From Granulicella tundricola MP5ACTX9 (GTDB lineage Bacteria > Acidobacteriota > Terriglobia > Terriglobales > Acidobacteriaceae): a stretch of DNA of 64,000 nucleotides. Under the pieces are notes generated by a model that made no database searches, was not told the DNA's origin, and worked only from the letters and a program-made list of their open reading frames with translations. Location of the stretch: assembly GCF_000178975.2 (NCBI RefSeq), contig NC_015064.1, forward strand, positions 2,976,001 through 3,040,000, given 5' to 3'. Below, one piece after another: positions 42,904 through 52,349 of this stretch; the first letter of the stretch is position 1, and each line of letters begins with the position of its first letter. The position numbers were made by a program, and so were the translations under genes.

Positions 42904-43587
42904 ATGAAACGTTTCTCGACAACCCGCCGTGCATCAGCCTGGCAAAGGCAGCTCCCTGCCCTCGGGCTGCTTCTGGCGGGCGGCTTTGGGTTTGCTCAGA
43001 ACCGCGGGCCGGCCCCCATCGTGCGGCAGCCGCCGATGATGCAGCAGCGGGCTCCGATGAACCAGCAGCGGGCGTTTGGGCCCGGGCAGCAAAACCGGCC
43101 GCACCTGTCAGAGTGGATGCAATCCCATAGCAACCTTCCCCTGGCGCAGCAGCAGCGTGCGCTGGAGATGGAACCGGGCTTCCGGCAGCTTCAACCTGAT
43201 CAACAGGCGAGAATGCATGAGCGTCTGACCCAACTTAACGGCATGACGCCGGAGCAAAGACAGCGCACGATCGCCCGGACCGAGGCGATGGAGCGGCTTA
43301 ATCCTGATCAGCGACAGCAGGTTCGGAGCGCTTCCCAGCAGCTTGGGAGCCTTCCGCCGGATCGACGCATGGCAGTTGCCAGGGCGTACCGCAGTCTGCA
43401 GAATATGCCGGAGCCGCAACGCCAGAGCTACCTTAACTCTCCGCAGATTCGCGGACAGTTCAACGATCAGGAGCGTGGGACCCTGAATAATCTTCTGGCG
43501 GTTCCGCCCAACCTACTGCTGCAACCGCGGCGAGTGGCACCATACCCGGCAACCCCATATCCGCAGCCTTATGGACCTCCTCAGTAG
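42904..43587 (+). CDS. DUF3106 exported protein, Gln/Pro/Arg-rich
   Basis: 227 residues from the ATG at 42904. A signal peptide (LPALGLLLAGGFGFAQ) is followed by a Gln/Met-rich region and DUF3106 repeats (LQPDQQARMHERLTQLNGMTPEQRQRTIARTEAMERLNPDQRQQV). The family often accompanies ECF sigma/anti-sigma pairs and may be a periplasmic regulator, as it does here. It is probably the third gene of the sigma operon. Confidence 0.78.
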   Translation: MKRFSTTRRASAWQRQLPALGLLLAGGFGFAQNRGPAPIVRQPPMMQQRAPMNQQRAFGPGQQNRPHLSEWMQSHSNLPLAQQQRALEMEPGFRQLQPDQQARMHERLTQLNGMTPEQRQRTIARTEAMERLNPDQRQQVRSASQQLGSLPPDRRMAVARAYRSLQNMPEPQRQSYLNSPQIRGQFNDQERGTLNNLLAVPPNLLLQPRRVAPYPATPYPQPYGPPQ

Positions 43588-44033
43588 TACCCCCTCTCCC
43601 CCCTCTTTATGCTAAAGTCTTCATTCCATACGATTTAGGTCTGGACTTGGTCTGGTCGCCATCTGGACCTCTTTCAGTTGTTCGGGGGTAAGGTGTTCCG
43701 CTGGAAGCAGCCTGCTCATGGCACGCTTTATCTTCTACTTCTATTTTATCAACTTGAATGGGGGGAATACGCCATTTATTTTTGGCGTATAAGCTTATTT
43801 GAATGTGTTAGTTAGCCTATTTTTTGCGCCCGTGGGGACTTGACAAGCTAATTTGCTGGCTTTTTCCGTGAAAATAGTTGTAAGTGGTTCTTAAACATAG
43901 GCTTATCAGGATGCAGCAAGACGGAACCGGCGCAAACGTGAGCAGGACGGATAGCGGACGGTGGAATTTGTAAGGACTCTCCCGTGATCTTCACCCCCTT
44001 AGGGCCTGAGATCACGGGATTGTTTTACAGGAG
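43588..44033. other. 446-bp intergenic region with two hairpins
   Basis: No open frame is supported. It is AT-rich compared with its flanks. Hairpin 1 at 43767-43790 has ATACGCCA / TGGCGTAT arms around an 8-nt loop. Hairpin 2 at 43981-44018 has CCCGTGATCT / AGATCACGGG arms, followed on the plus strand by ATTGTTTT. Hairpin 2 may terminate rightward transcription or a small RNA, or protect the 3' end of the proline dehydrogenase mRNA. Confidence 0.5.
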
Positions 44034-44948
44034 CTAGCGTTTGAAGAAGTTCTTGGCCAGGAAGAGGACGTTGGCGGGACGTTCCGCGAGGCGGCGCATG
44101 AAGTAGGGGTACCACTCAGCGCCGAACGGGATGTAGATACGGACGCCGTAACCTTCCGCGGCGAGTTTGCGCTGGAGGTCGCGGCGGATGCCGTAGAGCA
44201 TCTGGAACTCAAAGTTCGCTTTGGGCAGGCCCTTGGCTTCGACGAAGCGGCGCATGGTGTCAATGATGGTCTCATCGTGGGTGGCCATGCCGCAGAAAAC
44301 TCCGCTGGTGGACAAGTAGAGCATCAGGCGCTCGTAGTTTTCGTCGACGTCGGATTTTTCCGGGAAAGCGATCTCTGCCGGCTCCTTATAGGCCCCTTTG
44401 CAGAGGCGGATGCGGATTCCCTGCTCGACCAGGCGCTGGGCATCGTCTGCGGTGCGGTAGAGATAGGCCTGAAGGACGGTGCCGACGCGGCCGGGCCAGC
44501 GTGCGTTGAGGCGCTCGGTCATCTGGATGGTGGCTTCCGTGTATTCGGAACCCTCCATGTCGATGCGGACGAAGGTGTTGGCTTCCTCGGCGTGGATGAT
44601 CATGCCGGCGACGATGCTTTCCGCGAGCGAGGGGTCCAGGTCCATGCCCATCTGGGTGAGCTTGACGCTGACGTTGGCGTTGAGTCCGCGCTGCTGGATC
44701 GCGTCCAGGACCTCATGATAGATGGCGGCGCTGGCGTGGGCGTGGGCTTCATCCATGACGCTTTCGCCGAGGGAGTCGAGCGAGACGGCGAGGCCTTCAC
44801 GGTTCATCTGCTCGGCTGCCTCAAGGGCGGCGGCGACGGTCATGCCTGCGACGAAACGGCTGGAAAGCTTCTTGCCTACCGCGGACTTTTCAGAGAAGGC
44901 ACGCAGACTCTTGTTCTGCGACATGGAGATAAAGAAAGAACGAAGCAC
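44034..44948 (-). CDS. Proline dehydrogenase
   Basis: 304 residues from a GTG at 44948. I chose that start because CAGGAG lies upstream and proteins of this family begin LRSFF-(I/L); a TTG at 44969 is an alternative. The FAD-binding (beta-alpha)8 barrel has NVSVKLTQMGMDLDP, FVRIDMEGSEYT, QAYLYRTADDA, IRLCKGAYKEP, THDE, EFQMLYGIRRD and YIPFGAEWYPYFMRRLAERP. It oxidises proline to pyrroline-5-carboxylate and passes electrons to quinone. It is the monofunctional form, so P5C dehydrogenase must be elsewhere. Confidence 0.93.
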   Translation of the reverse strand: MLRSFFISMSQNKSLRAFSEKSAVGKKLSSRFVAGMTVAAALEAAEQMNREGLAVSLDSLGESVMDEAHAHASAAIYHEVLDAIQQRGLNANVSVKLTQMGMDLDPSLAESIVAGMIIHAEEANTFVRIDMEGSEYTEATIQMTERLNARWPGRVGTVLQAYLYRTADDAQRLVEQGIRIRLCKGAYKEPAEIAFPEKSDVDENYERLMLYLSTSGVFCGMATHDETIIDTMRRFVEAKGLPKANFEFQMLYGIRRDLQRKLAAEGYGVRIYIPFGAEWYPYFMRRLAERPANVLFLAKNFFKR

Positions 44949-44998
44949 CCTGGACAACTCCTGTGACAACCCTTTGATTTTCTCATGGTGGTGGCTTC

Positions 44999-46486
44999 CT
45001 ATGGAGTTGCTTCCAGGTCTCCTGCCACGGTCCAGTGTTTCGTCGCCACCACACCTTCTGCTCTCAGGAGTGATGCCGTTGAAAGCACTTCATCGGCGTT
45101 CAACGCGTTGCAGCTTCCATAGCCGACCGTCATCCATGGATGTGTGTCAGTTGAGACGAGACTTCGTCCGCAGCTCGCGGCCATGAGATAGTCTGCGGCG
45201 GTGAGGCCCTCAGAATCTTTCATTCGCGCATCCGCGCCAGCGCGGAGAAGAACCTTGAGGTCGTCCGTCTCTGCTTTTTGGGCTAATAGCATTAGCGCCG
45301 TTGCTCCTCGGCTTGTCCGGGCGTTGACCCTGGCACCCGCCGCGATCAGTTCCTGGTCTGCGTCTCCGCGAAGCGCGGCAAACATGAGTACCGTTTCTCC
45401 ATGGAGTCCGGCCGCTTGTACGTCTGCCCCTTTAGCGAGCAGAAACTCAACGACCTTAGCGGTCTGATACCCGCCGACAGCGTACATAAGTGGAGTCCAA
45501 CCGCTCTCATCGTGGCTGTTTACGGAGTCGCCTGAGTCGAGGGCAGTCTGAACGTCTTCCAGTTTCCCGAAGTGGGCTGAGGCCATTAGCTTCGTGCGTC
45601 CAGGCTTGGGAAGCCAGACATCGGCCCCCATGTCTCCCATCTGCTCGGTCTTTGGATCACCGACACGCCATTGATGAGAGTTGGTCGCCTCATGGATTGC
45701 CTGAAACAGATCGTCAAAGGAAGCGAGACCCTCGATCCCATGCACGTTCACATCCTTTTCCAGGCCGCCCAAAGAGACGCGCAGGAAGTTGGTAGGAGTT
45801 TCCGTCACATTTCGCGAGTAAGAAGTGCACAAGCGCCAGAAGGCTTCGGTTCTGAAGCGTTCAATCAGCGCTCGCGCGGATTGACTGGGGATCTCGGACT
45901 TTGTGGCTTTATTCCAGTCTGGGGCGTCCCATTCTCCGGGAGGATTCCACCAGACTTTTCCGGATGCTTCGACTCTTAATAAGGGCCAGCCGGTTTCGAC
46001 AAAGTCTCGCGGGGTCTGGCCGTTCGTGGGGACTCGTTGCGGAGGAAGCGGGCATCCTTCCCGGCTGACATCGGAGCCAGCTCCACTCGATACTTCGACT
46101 TCCCCGCCCGTTGTGAGAACGTGAGTGGTCGAGTTGCCGCTTGTATCCTCAAGATCAGGGGCTGTCAGTTTGAAATGGAAGACAACAGCTCGCTGGCCAA
46201 CGCCGCCGTCGGATTTGAAACGCCAACTTTTGACCTGATCGACAGCCGCTTTTCGCAGGATTTCGGGATCAGAGACGCTGTTTACGTCCGTTATCTGCCC
46301 TGCGCTGTCGATCCGATAGGTGATTTCAACATCACCTGAGATCTTTGCAACACGTGCAATGGGCGGATAGAACATCGCTGCGTGAGTTGAAGGGATCGCG
46401 TCAATTGTTTGTGCATGAACAGATGGCTTCGCTTGCCCTAAGAGGCAGATGCAGATCATCAGCCGCTTTAGGCGATTATGTCGCAA
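44999..46486 (-). CDS. TonB-domain / ankyrin-repeat protein
   Basis: 495 residues with a signal peptide (RLMICICLLGQAKPSVHAQ). Residues ~38-108 form a TonB C-terminal-like domain (YPPIARVAKISGDVEITYRIDSAGQITDVN...AAVDQVKSWRF). The middle (~160-285) resembles DUF6438. Residues ~300-440 carry ankyrin repeats (GRTKLMASAHFGKLEDVQTALDSGDSVNSHDESGWTPLMYAV, GETVLMFAALRGD, GATALMLLAQKAETDDLKVLLRAGAD). The combination of TonB fold and ankyrin repeats in a periplasmic protein is unusual. Partner and role are unknown. Confidence 0.8.
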   Translation of the reverse strand: MRHNRLKRLMICICLLGQAKPSVHAQTIDAIPSTHAAMFYPPIARVAKISGDVEITYRIDSAGQITDVNSVSDPEILRKAAVDQVKSWRFKSDGGVGQRAVVFHFKLTAPDLEDTSGNSTTHVLTTGGEVEVSSGAGSDVSREGCPLPPQRVPTNGQTPRDFVETGWPLLRVEASGKVWWNPPGEWDAPDWNKATKSEIPSQSARALIERFRTEAFWRLCTSYSRNVTETPTNFLRVSLGGLEKDVNVHGIEGLASFDDLFQAIHEATNSHQWRVGDPKTEQMGDMGADVWLPKPGRTKLMASAHFGKLEDVQTALDSGDSVNSHDESGWTPLMYAVGGYQTAKVVEFLLAKGADVQAAGLHGETVLMFAALRGDADQELIAAGARVNARTSRGATALMLLAQKAETDDLKVLLRAGADARMKDSEGLTAADYLMAASCGRSLVSTDTHPWMTVGYGSCNALNADEVLSTASLLRAEGVVATKHWTVAGDLEATP

Positions 46487-46520
46487 TCAGCCTCCGGGAA
46501 ATCTGATATTCGACGCTTAA

Positions 46521-47342
46521 TTATTGCAAGTGCGAGGGGAGCTTGACCACGTTCTTTACGGCTGGCTCAGGGGCTGTGACCATGCCGCTGGTGTCCTTCA
46601 TGGCGGCGATGGCGGCGTCGTAGCGGCCGGCGAGGGAGTTGTAGCGGATAACGCCCATCTCTTCCAGCATCTTCATGCCGTCCTTGAGGTAGGACATGCG
46701 GCTGCGTTCGTCGTGGCCCCAGGTGACCGGGACTTCCATGATGGAGTACTTCAGCTTGCGTGCGATGAAGAGGATTTCGGGGTCGAAGCCCCAGCGCTCG
46801 ATGCTCTGGAGGCGGAAGATGACCTGCGCGGCGGGGCGGCGGAAGGCCTTGAAGCCGCACTGGGTATCCTTGAATGGGAGGCCCATGACGGTGCGGGTGA
46901 TGAAGTTGAAACAGCGGCCGAAGAACTGGCGGTAGAGGGGCTGGTGGATGGTCTGGCGTTGGCGGTCCATCCAGCGGGAGCCAATGGCGACGTCCGCTCC
47001 GGCGGCGATAGCAGCCATGAGGCGGTTCGCTTCTTCCATGGGCGCGGAAAGGTCGGCGTCCGTAAACATGACGATATCGCCGGCGGCCTGGAGGAGGCCG
47101 TTACGGACTGAGAATCCCTTGCCGCGGTTTCCGGGGTTGCGGATGAGATGAAGGCGGGGGAATGATTCCATCCAATGCTGGACGATCTCGCCCGTATCGT
47201 CTTTAGAACCATCGTCGACGACGAGGACCTCTGCATCCCAGCCCTGCTCATCGATGCAGGTCATAACCCGCTCCAGCGCGGCTTCAATGCGGGCGCTCTC
47301 GTTATAAGCCGGGATGACGATACTCAACATGGGATGAGACAT
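46521..47342 (-). CDS. Glycosyltransferase family 2, dolichyl-phosphate glucosyltransferase-like
   Basis: 273 residues. The GT-A fold has LSIVIPAYNESARIEAALERV, VLVVDDGSKDDT, NPGNRGKGFSVRNGLLQAAGDIVMFTDADLSAPMEE (DxD-type) and DVAIGSRWM. The later block DTQCGFKAFRRPAAQVIF and RWGFDPEILFIARK is typical of ALG5/DPM1-type enzymes. It transfers a sugar from a nucleotide donor to a polyprenyl phosphate, supplying envelope or glycoprotein glycosylation. Confidence 0.88.
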   Translation of the reverse strand: MSHPMLSIVIPAYNESARIEAALERVMTCIDEQGWDAEVLVVDDGSKDDTGEIVQHWMESFPRLHLIRNPGNRGKGFSVRNGLLQAAGDIVMFTDADLSAPMEEANRLMAAIAAGADVAIGSRWMDRQRQTIHQPLYRQFFGRCFNFITRTVMGLPFKDTQCGFKAFRRPAAQVIFRLQSIERWGFDPEILFIARKLKYSIMEVPVTWGHDERSRMSYLKDGMKMLEEMGVIRYNSLAGRYDAAIAAMKDTSGMVTAPEPAVKNVVKLPSHLQ

Positions 47343-47488
47343 TGTGAAACCTTTCTCAACGATTCCGCTACGAAAAAACTTCTCAGTGGCCCGCCGCCGC
47401 GCTTCATCATACTTGAATCTTTAGACGTATGAACATACCCCGAAGGCCCAAATATCCTTCTGCCGTTCCGCGCTGCTACACTCGCACC

Positions 47489-48550
47489 ATGCCGGACGAC
47501 CTGAATCAAGCGCCCCCACCGCCGCAACCTCCTTACGTTCCTCAGAACCAGGCCTCGGCGTTTCCGCCGCAGCAGCCTGCCTTCGGCTCTCCGTATGGGA
47601 ATGCCGGGGGTTATGCGAATCCTTATGGATATCCGGCGCGGCCGCCGCGTTCGGCTTGGTTCTGGCCTTCGATCATTCTGGGCTCCATTGTGGTGGTGGT
47701 TGGGCTGTTTGGGGCGATCGTATGGTCTGCGGCGAAGTCGCTGGGGGGAGATACGACCGCTACGACCACGTTTGCCACCAGCGAGATTGCCGTCATTGAT
47801 ATAGATGGGGTGATTCTGGATGCGGATAAGGTGGATTCGCAGCTTCGCAAGTTTGGCGACGACTCGTCCGTGAAGGCGATTATTTTGCACATCAACTCGC
47901 CCGGCGGCGGCGCGGCGGCGTCCCAGGAGATCTATCACGAGGTTCTGCGGGTGCGGCAGGAGAAGCATAAGAAGATTGTGGCTTCGGTGGAGTCGGTTGG
48001 AGCGTCCGGGGCTTATTACATCGCCAGCGCTTGCGACAAGATCTACGCGAACCAGGCTTCGGTGGTTGGGTCCATCGGCGTGATCATGGAGTGGACCAAC
48101 TACGGTGACCTGATGAAGTGGGCGAAGTTGAAGCCGGTGGTGATCCACGCGGGCGAGTTGAAGGATGCTGGCGATCCTTCTCGCGATATGACGCCGAAGG
48201 AAGCGGCCTACTTCCAGGCGCTAACCGACAATATGTACGGGCAGTTTGTGCGGGATGTGGCGGCGGGCCGGCATACCTCGACTGAGAAGATCCAGCCGCT
48301 GGCTACGGGGCAGGTATGGACGGGCGAGCAGAGTCTGCCGCTGGGGCTGATCGACAAGATTGGCGGGTTCCGGGTGGCGCTGATGGATACAGCGCATGAC
48401 GTCGGCATCAGTGGCGAGCCGGCGATCGTGAAGCCGAACAGTGCGAAGAAGGGTTTGGCAGGGTTGCTGTCCGGGGAAGGCGACGACCTGTTCCCGAATC
48501 CGACGAAGCTGCTGGACCACGCACCGGGTTTTTACTTTATGTGGAAGTAA
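47489..48550 (+). CDS. sppA: Signal peptide peptidase SppA
   Basis: 353 residues from the ATG at 47489. A cytoplasmic Pro/Gln-rich segment is followed by one TM helix (WPSIILGSIVVVVGLFGAIVW). The S49 peptidase core has IAVIDIDGVI, AIILHINSPGGGAAASQEIY, the catalytic Ser in VGASGAYYIAS, and the general-base Lys in GELKDAGDPSRDM. It degrades remnant signal peptides in the membrane. Members with this short single-repeat form work as higher oligomers. Confidence 0.92.
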   Translation: MPDDLNQAPPPPQPPYVPQNQASAFPPQQPAFGSPYGNAGGYANPYGYPARPPRSAWFWPSIILGSIVVVVGLFGAIVWSAAKSLGGDTTATTTFATSEIAVIDIDGVILDADKVDSQLRKFGDDSSVKAIILHINSPGGGAAASQEIYHEVLRVRQEKHKKIVASVESVGASGAYYIASACDKIYANQASVVGSIGVIMEWTNYGDLMKWAKLKPVVIHAGELKDAGDPSRDMTPKEAAYFQALTDNMYGQFVRDVAAGRHTSTEKIQPLATGQVWTGEQSLPLGLIDKIGGFRVALMDTAHDVGISGEPAIVKPNSAKKGLAGLLSGEGDDLFPNPTKLLDHAPGFYFMWK

Positions 48551-48580
48551 ACAAACAGTAAACTTCTCATTTTTCCACCG

Positions 48581-48602
48581 GGGCCGGAGACAATTCCGGC
48601 CC
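48581..48602 (+). terminator. Hairpin after sppA
   Basis: GGGCCGGA / TCCGGCCC stem with a 6-nt loop, 31 bp past the sppA stop. The downstream T run is poor, so termination strength is uncertain. Confidence 0.5.
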
Positions 48603-48669
48603 TTCGTGCGTATCTCATTTCATACAGCTTAGAGAAAACAAAGCTCTAGCCGGAATGAGGAGATTCCCC

Positions 48670-48996
48670 TTGACCAAAGCAGACCTTGTCGACAAAGTAA
48701 CTTCCCTGGGCGATCTGACACGACGCGACGGCGAAGTGATCGTCGATCTGCTCTTCGACTCCGTGATCGGTGCGCTAAAGTCTGGCGACAAGATTGAGAT
48801 TCGCGGCTTCGGCAGCTTCCGCACGCGTCAGCGCAACTCACGCATCGGGCGCAACCCAAAGACGGGTGCGAAGGTGGATGTTCCGGCGAAGAAGGTTCCT
48901 TTCTTCAAGCCGTCCAAAGAGCTTCGCGACCTGGTCAACCCCAAGGGCTTGCTGAATGGCGCGGCGGTAAACGCGCATCATCCGCCACCAATGTGA
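48670..48996 (+). CDS. HU/IHF-family DNA-binding protein
   Basis: 108 residues from a TTG at 48670, preferred because AGGAG lies 7 bp upstream; an ATG at 48655 overlaps that Shine-Dalgarno and is less likely. The fold has MTKADLVDKVTSLGDLTRRDGEVIVDLLFDSVIGALKSGDKIEIRGFGSFRTRQRNSRIGRNPKTGAKVDVPAKKVPFFKPSKELRDL in the usual order, with the GRNPKTG DNA-intercalating arm. The length is slightly longer than the usual 90-95 residues. It bends DNA and shapes the nucleoid. Confidence 0.92.
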   Translation: MTKADLVDKVTSLGDLTRRDGEVIVDLLFDSVIGALKSGDKIEIRGFGSFRTRQRNSRIGRNPKTGAKVDVPAKKVPFFKPSKELRDLVNPKGLLNGAAVNAHHPPPM

Positions 48997-49071
48997 ACGG
49001 TGTGATGGGCTGTTGCTGGGTTCGTTGTTTTTTGGTGCGCGGGGGCAAATCTCTCGTATGCTGATACCCAC

Positions 49072-49869
49072 ATGATCCCTGCTGTTCAGACCACTGCCCT
49101 TACCCGGAGCTTCGGCGAGTTTACCGCCGTACGGGATGTCAATCTCAGCGTCGCCCCGGGTCAGTTTTTTGGATTCCTGGGGCCTAACGGCGCGGGTAAA
49201 TCCACCACGATCAAGATGCTGACCGGCCTTCTGGCTCCGAGCTCCGGGTCGATCCAGATCCTGGGCGAGTCATTGACCGCTGAGACGGTGGAGCTGAAGC
49301 GCCATATCGGCGTGGTGCCGGAGGGGCTGGCGCTGTTTGGGCGGCTGACCGCTCCTGAATACCTCCGCTTTGTAGGGCAGATGTATGGGCTGGACGCCGG
49401 GGTGACGGCGCAGCGCTCGGCTGAACTGCTGGATTTTATGAGCCTCACGGGCGACAGCAAGAAGCTGATTACGGACTTTTCCCACGGAATGCAGAAGAAG
49501 CTGGCGCTCTCCGCAGCGGTGATTCATGGGCCCAAGGTTCTGTTTCTGGATGAGCCGTTTGAGGGTGTGGATGCGATTGCGGCGGGTACGCTGAAGTCGA
49601 TGCTGCAGGGCATGATTGCGCGTGGGGCGACGATCTTTCTTACCTCGCATGTGCTGGAGATTGTGGAGCGGCTTTGCACGCATGTGGCGATCATCCAGAA
49701 GGGATCGCTGGTGGCGCAGGGGTCGCTGGAGGAGCTGCGGGCGGGTGTGCAGGCGCAGCATCCTGAGTCCGGACGGACGGAGAAGGCGACGCTCGAGGAG
49801 ATCTTCCTGAATGTGCTGGGGACGACCGGCGTTGCGCCGCCGGAGCAGGAGCTTTCATGGCTGGGCTAA
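49072..49869 (+). CDS. ABC transporter ATP-binding protein
   Basis: 265 residues. Walker A is FLGPNGAGKSTT, the Q-loop region is HIGVVPEGLALF, the signature is DFSHGMQKKLALSAAVIH, Walker B is VLFLDEPFEGVD, and the switch His is in LTSHVLEIVERL. The subfamily is the ABC-2/DrrA-like exporter type. It overlaps the permease gene by 13 bp, so both form one exporter. The substrate is unknown. Confidence 0.93.
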   Translation: MIPAVQTTALTRSFGEFTAVRDVNLSVAPGQFFGFLGPNGAGKSTTIKMLTGLLAPSSGSIQILGESLTAETVELKRHIGVVPEGLALFGRLTAPEYLRFVGQMYGLDAGVTAQRSAELLDFMSLTGDSKKLITDFSHGMQKKLALSAAVIHGPKVLFLDEPFEGVDAIAAGTLKSMLQGMIARGATIFLTSHVLEIVERLCTHVAIIQKGSLVAQGSLEELRAGVQAQHPESGRTEKATLEEIFLNVLGTTGVAPPEQELSWLG

Positions 49870-51554
49870 CCGAGCGCCTGCCGCCGGTTCCGGCTTCCGC
49901 GCAGTTCAAGGCTGTGGCGTATCTGCGTTGGCGGCTGTTCGCCAATACCTTCCGGCGTAAGGAAGGGATCGGGGAGCTGGCGGCGAAGATCATTATTTAT
50001 CCGATCTCGCTGCTGTTTCTGGCGGGGCCGGTGGCGGGGGCTACGTTCGGGTCTTATTACGCGATCTCGGAGAGCCACGTCGAGCTGATGGCGGTGGTCT
50101 TCTGGGTGATCTTTCTACTGCAGGTGGTGGTGAGCATCAACATTGCGCCGCCGGGGCTGAGCTTCGACCCCGAATCGCTGATCCGCTTCCCTCTCAGCTT
50201 TCCGCGATACCTGGTGATCCGGCTGTTTCTGGGGCTGCTGAGCGCTTCCACGATTGCGGGGACGTGTGCGCTGCTGGGTGCGGCTGTGGGTGTTTCGGTG
50301 GCGCGGCCGGAGCTGGGGGTGATTGCGTTTGCGGCGGCGATTGCGCTGGCCGTGACGAATATGTTCTTCGTGCGGATGGTGTTTGCGTGGGTGGATCGGT
50401 GGCTCTCCACGCGACGTGCGCGGGAGGCGATGACGGGGCTGATCCTGCTGGGAACGGTGGTGTTCCAGTACATCAATGTGACCTTCAACGGAATTGGCGG
50501 GCACACATCTCGCGCGGGGCAGGCGGCGGCGCAGGCGGCGAAGCTTGCGCGGGTGGAGCATCTTTACCAGGCGGCATCACCGTTGCTGATGCATCTGCCG
50601 CCGGGCCTGGCTGCCGCGGCGATCCTGGATCAGACGCTGCACAGCCCATCGCTGGCGGTGATTCAGATTCTGGGGATTGGGTTGTTTGGGGCGTTCTTCC
50701 TGGCGGTGTTTGCCTGGCGGATGCAGTTCGAGTTTGGAGGCGAGAATCTTTCCGAAGCGAACGTGAGCCCGGAAGCCGCGCCGAGAGGCTCCCATATAGT
50801 GGTTGAGACGCCTGCTCCGGTTCGGACTTATGGCTTGTCGCCGATCGTGGCGGCGTGCCTCCAGAAGGAGTTCATCTACCTGCGGCGGAATGCGGCGCAG
50901 TACTATGGGCTGCTGGTGCCCATTGCGATGGTCTTCGTCTTCGCCGGGCGCGCGGGAAGCTTTGGCCGGACCGGTTTTACGTTTCCGGCTGCTGTGGTTT
51001 ACAGCTTTCTCGGAATCTCCACCCTAAGCTATAACGCTCTGGGGCTGGATGCGGCGGGGGTGCAGGGATATTTCCTGGCGCCGATCCGGATGCGGAGCGT
51101 GTTCATTGCCAAGAACATCTTTGCCTTTGGGCTGGCGGCACTGCAACTGGTGCTGATCTATGCGCTGCTATTTTTTACCTCCGGGCCGCCGCCTGCTCTG
51201 ATCGCCATCGAGACGGTCTGCTGGCTGGTGTTTGCGACGTTTGCGAACGTGACGATCGGCAATATGCGCTCGCTGACCTCCCCCAAGAAGATGGACCCGA
51301 GCAAGCTGGCGCGGAAGCAGGCGTCGCAGATGAGTGCGCTGATCAGCATCGGGTTCATGCTGATTGCGGCAGGGATTGGCGCGGGACTTTACCTTCTGGG
51401 CAAGGCGCTGGAACTGCCGTGGCTGCCGATTCCGGCTTTGTTGGCGCTTGCGGCGGGAGCGATTGCACTCTACGCGGCTGGACTGAATCGTGTGGATGCC
51501 ATGGCGTACACGCACCGCGAGATCATCCTGGAAGAGCTCTGCAAGGCGTCCTGA
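49857..51554 (+). CDS. ABC-2-type transporter permease
   Basis: 565 residues with about ten to twelve hydrophobic segments, for example IYPISLLFLAGPVAGATFG, VVFWVIFLLQVVVSINI, FLGLLSASTIAGTCALLGAAV, IQILGIGLFGAFFLAVFAW and LISIGFMLIAAGIGAGLYLL. It is translationally coupled to the ATPase. The size is larger than simple ABC-2 permeases and fits the 'exporter of unknown substrate' type. It is convergent with pgeF (1 bp between stops). Confidence 0.85.
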   Translation: MAGLTERLPPVPASAQFKAVAYLRWRLFANTFRRKEGIGELAAKIIIYPISLLFLAGPVAGATFGSYYAISESHVELMAVVFWVIFLLQVVVSINIAPPGLSFDPESLIRFPLSFPRYLVIRLFLGLLSASTIAGTCALLGAAVGVSVARPELGVIAFAAAIALAVTNMFFVRMVFAWVDRWLSTRRAREAMTGLILLGTVVFQYINVTFNGIGGHTSRAGQAAAQAAKLARVEHLYQAASPLLMHLPPGLAAAAILDQTLHSPSLAVIQILGIGLFGAFFLAVFAWRMQFEFGGENLSEANVSPEAAPRGSHIVVETPAPVRTYGLSPIVAACLQKEFIYLRRNAAQYYGLLVPIAMVFVFAGRAGSFGRTGFTFPAAVVYSFLGISTLSYNALGLDAAGVQGYFLAPIRMRSVFIAKNIFAFGLAALQLVLIYALLFFTSGPPPALIAIETVCWLVFATFANVTIGNMRSLTSPKKMDPSKLARKQASQMSALISIGFMLIAAGIGAGLYLLGKALELPWLPIPALLALAAGAIALYAAGLNRVDAMAYTHREIILEELCKAS

Positions 51555-52349
51555 TCAGGCTGGATCGAAGCCGATGATGCCCATCCCGCGGCCGGTGAAG
51601 CCAGCTTCGGCCCGGTGGGAGAAGTACTTTCGAGCGCCGTTTATCCGAGAGCAGGCCGTACATTCCCCGATGACGGTGATCTGCTCCGGGGCGAGACCGG
51701 CGGCGAGCAACTGGCGGCGGTTGGCCTCCCAGAGGTCGAGGTGGGTTCCGCGCGAGAAGAGCTCCGAGCCGTACTCGAACTCCTGGCTGAAGGTCTTCTG
51801 CAGGTCCGGGCCGACCTCATAACAGCAGCTTCCGATGGATGGTCCGACCGCCGCGACCAAATCCCCCACTTTTGCGCCAAGCTCGTCCACCATTTGGGCG
51901 ACGCCGATCTCGACGATTCTGGCGGCGGTGCCTCGCCATCCGGCATGGAAGGCTCCTGCGATTCCCCGCTGCACATCCGCGACCAGCACTGGCACGCAGT
52001 CTGCTGCAAGGATACCCAGCATGACTCCGGGTTGGTTGGTGATGAGGCCGTCGGCCTCCACGCTACCCGGAGTGTAAGCCGCGTCCACGCGCTCGATGCG
52101 AGCCGAGTGAATCTGCCGGACTGTCTTAATCTCGGCGCCGTCCCATCGATCCCCGCCTAAGGTCTGCAGGAGCAGCCGCCGATTTGCGAGGACGCGGTCG
52201 CGTTCATCATCGGCGGTGAGACCCAGATTCAGTTCTCCCTGCTGTCCGCCTGTGTAAATCTGCGAAACTCCGCCTATTCGCGTGCTGAAGCCATGTCTGA
52301 GTCCCGGGATTTGGTCCCACCCTGTTGCCCGCAGCACCGGAATCACCAT
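51555..52349 (-). CDS. pgeF: Peptidoglycan editing factor / YfiH (laccase-domain) protein
   Basis: 264 residues. The conserved Cys/His zinc-type site is visible: His in VRQIHSARI, Cys in ILAADCVPVLVAD, and His in FHAGWRGTAARIVE. C-terminal SRRTH-like blocks are present as HLDLWEANRRQL and CTACS...YFSHR. The family, once called polyphenol oxidase, removes L-Ser-containing errors from peptidoglycan precursors and has purine-nucleosidase-like relatives. It is a single conserved gene. Confidence 0.9.
   Translation of the reverse strand: MVIPVLRATGWDQIPGLRHGFSTRIGGVSQIYTGGQQGELNLGLTADDERDRVLANRRLLLQTLGGDRWDGAEIKTVRQIHSARIERVDAAYTPGSVEADGLITNQPGVMLGILAADCVPVLVADVQRGIAGAFHAGWRGTAARIVEIGVAQMVDELGAKVGDLVAAVGPSIGSCCYEVGPDLQKTFSQEFEYGSELFSRGTHLDLWEANRRQLLAAGLAPEQITVIGECTACSRINGARKYFSHRAEAGFTGRGMGIIGFDPA

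Noticed and set aside
43860..44020. Cyclic-di-GMP (GEMM) riboswitch
   Set aside because: A GGCGCAAACG stretch recalled the motif, but the conserved paired elements and tetraloop receptor are not present.
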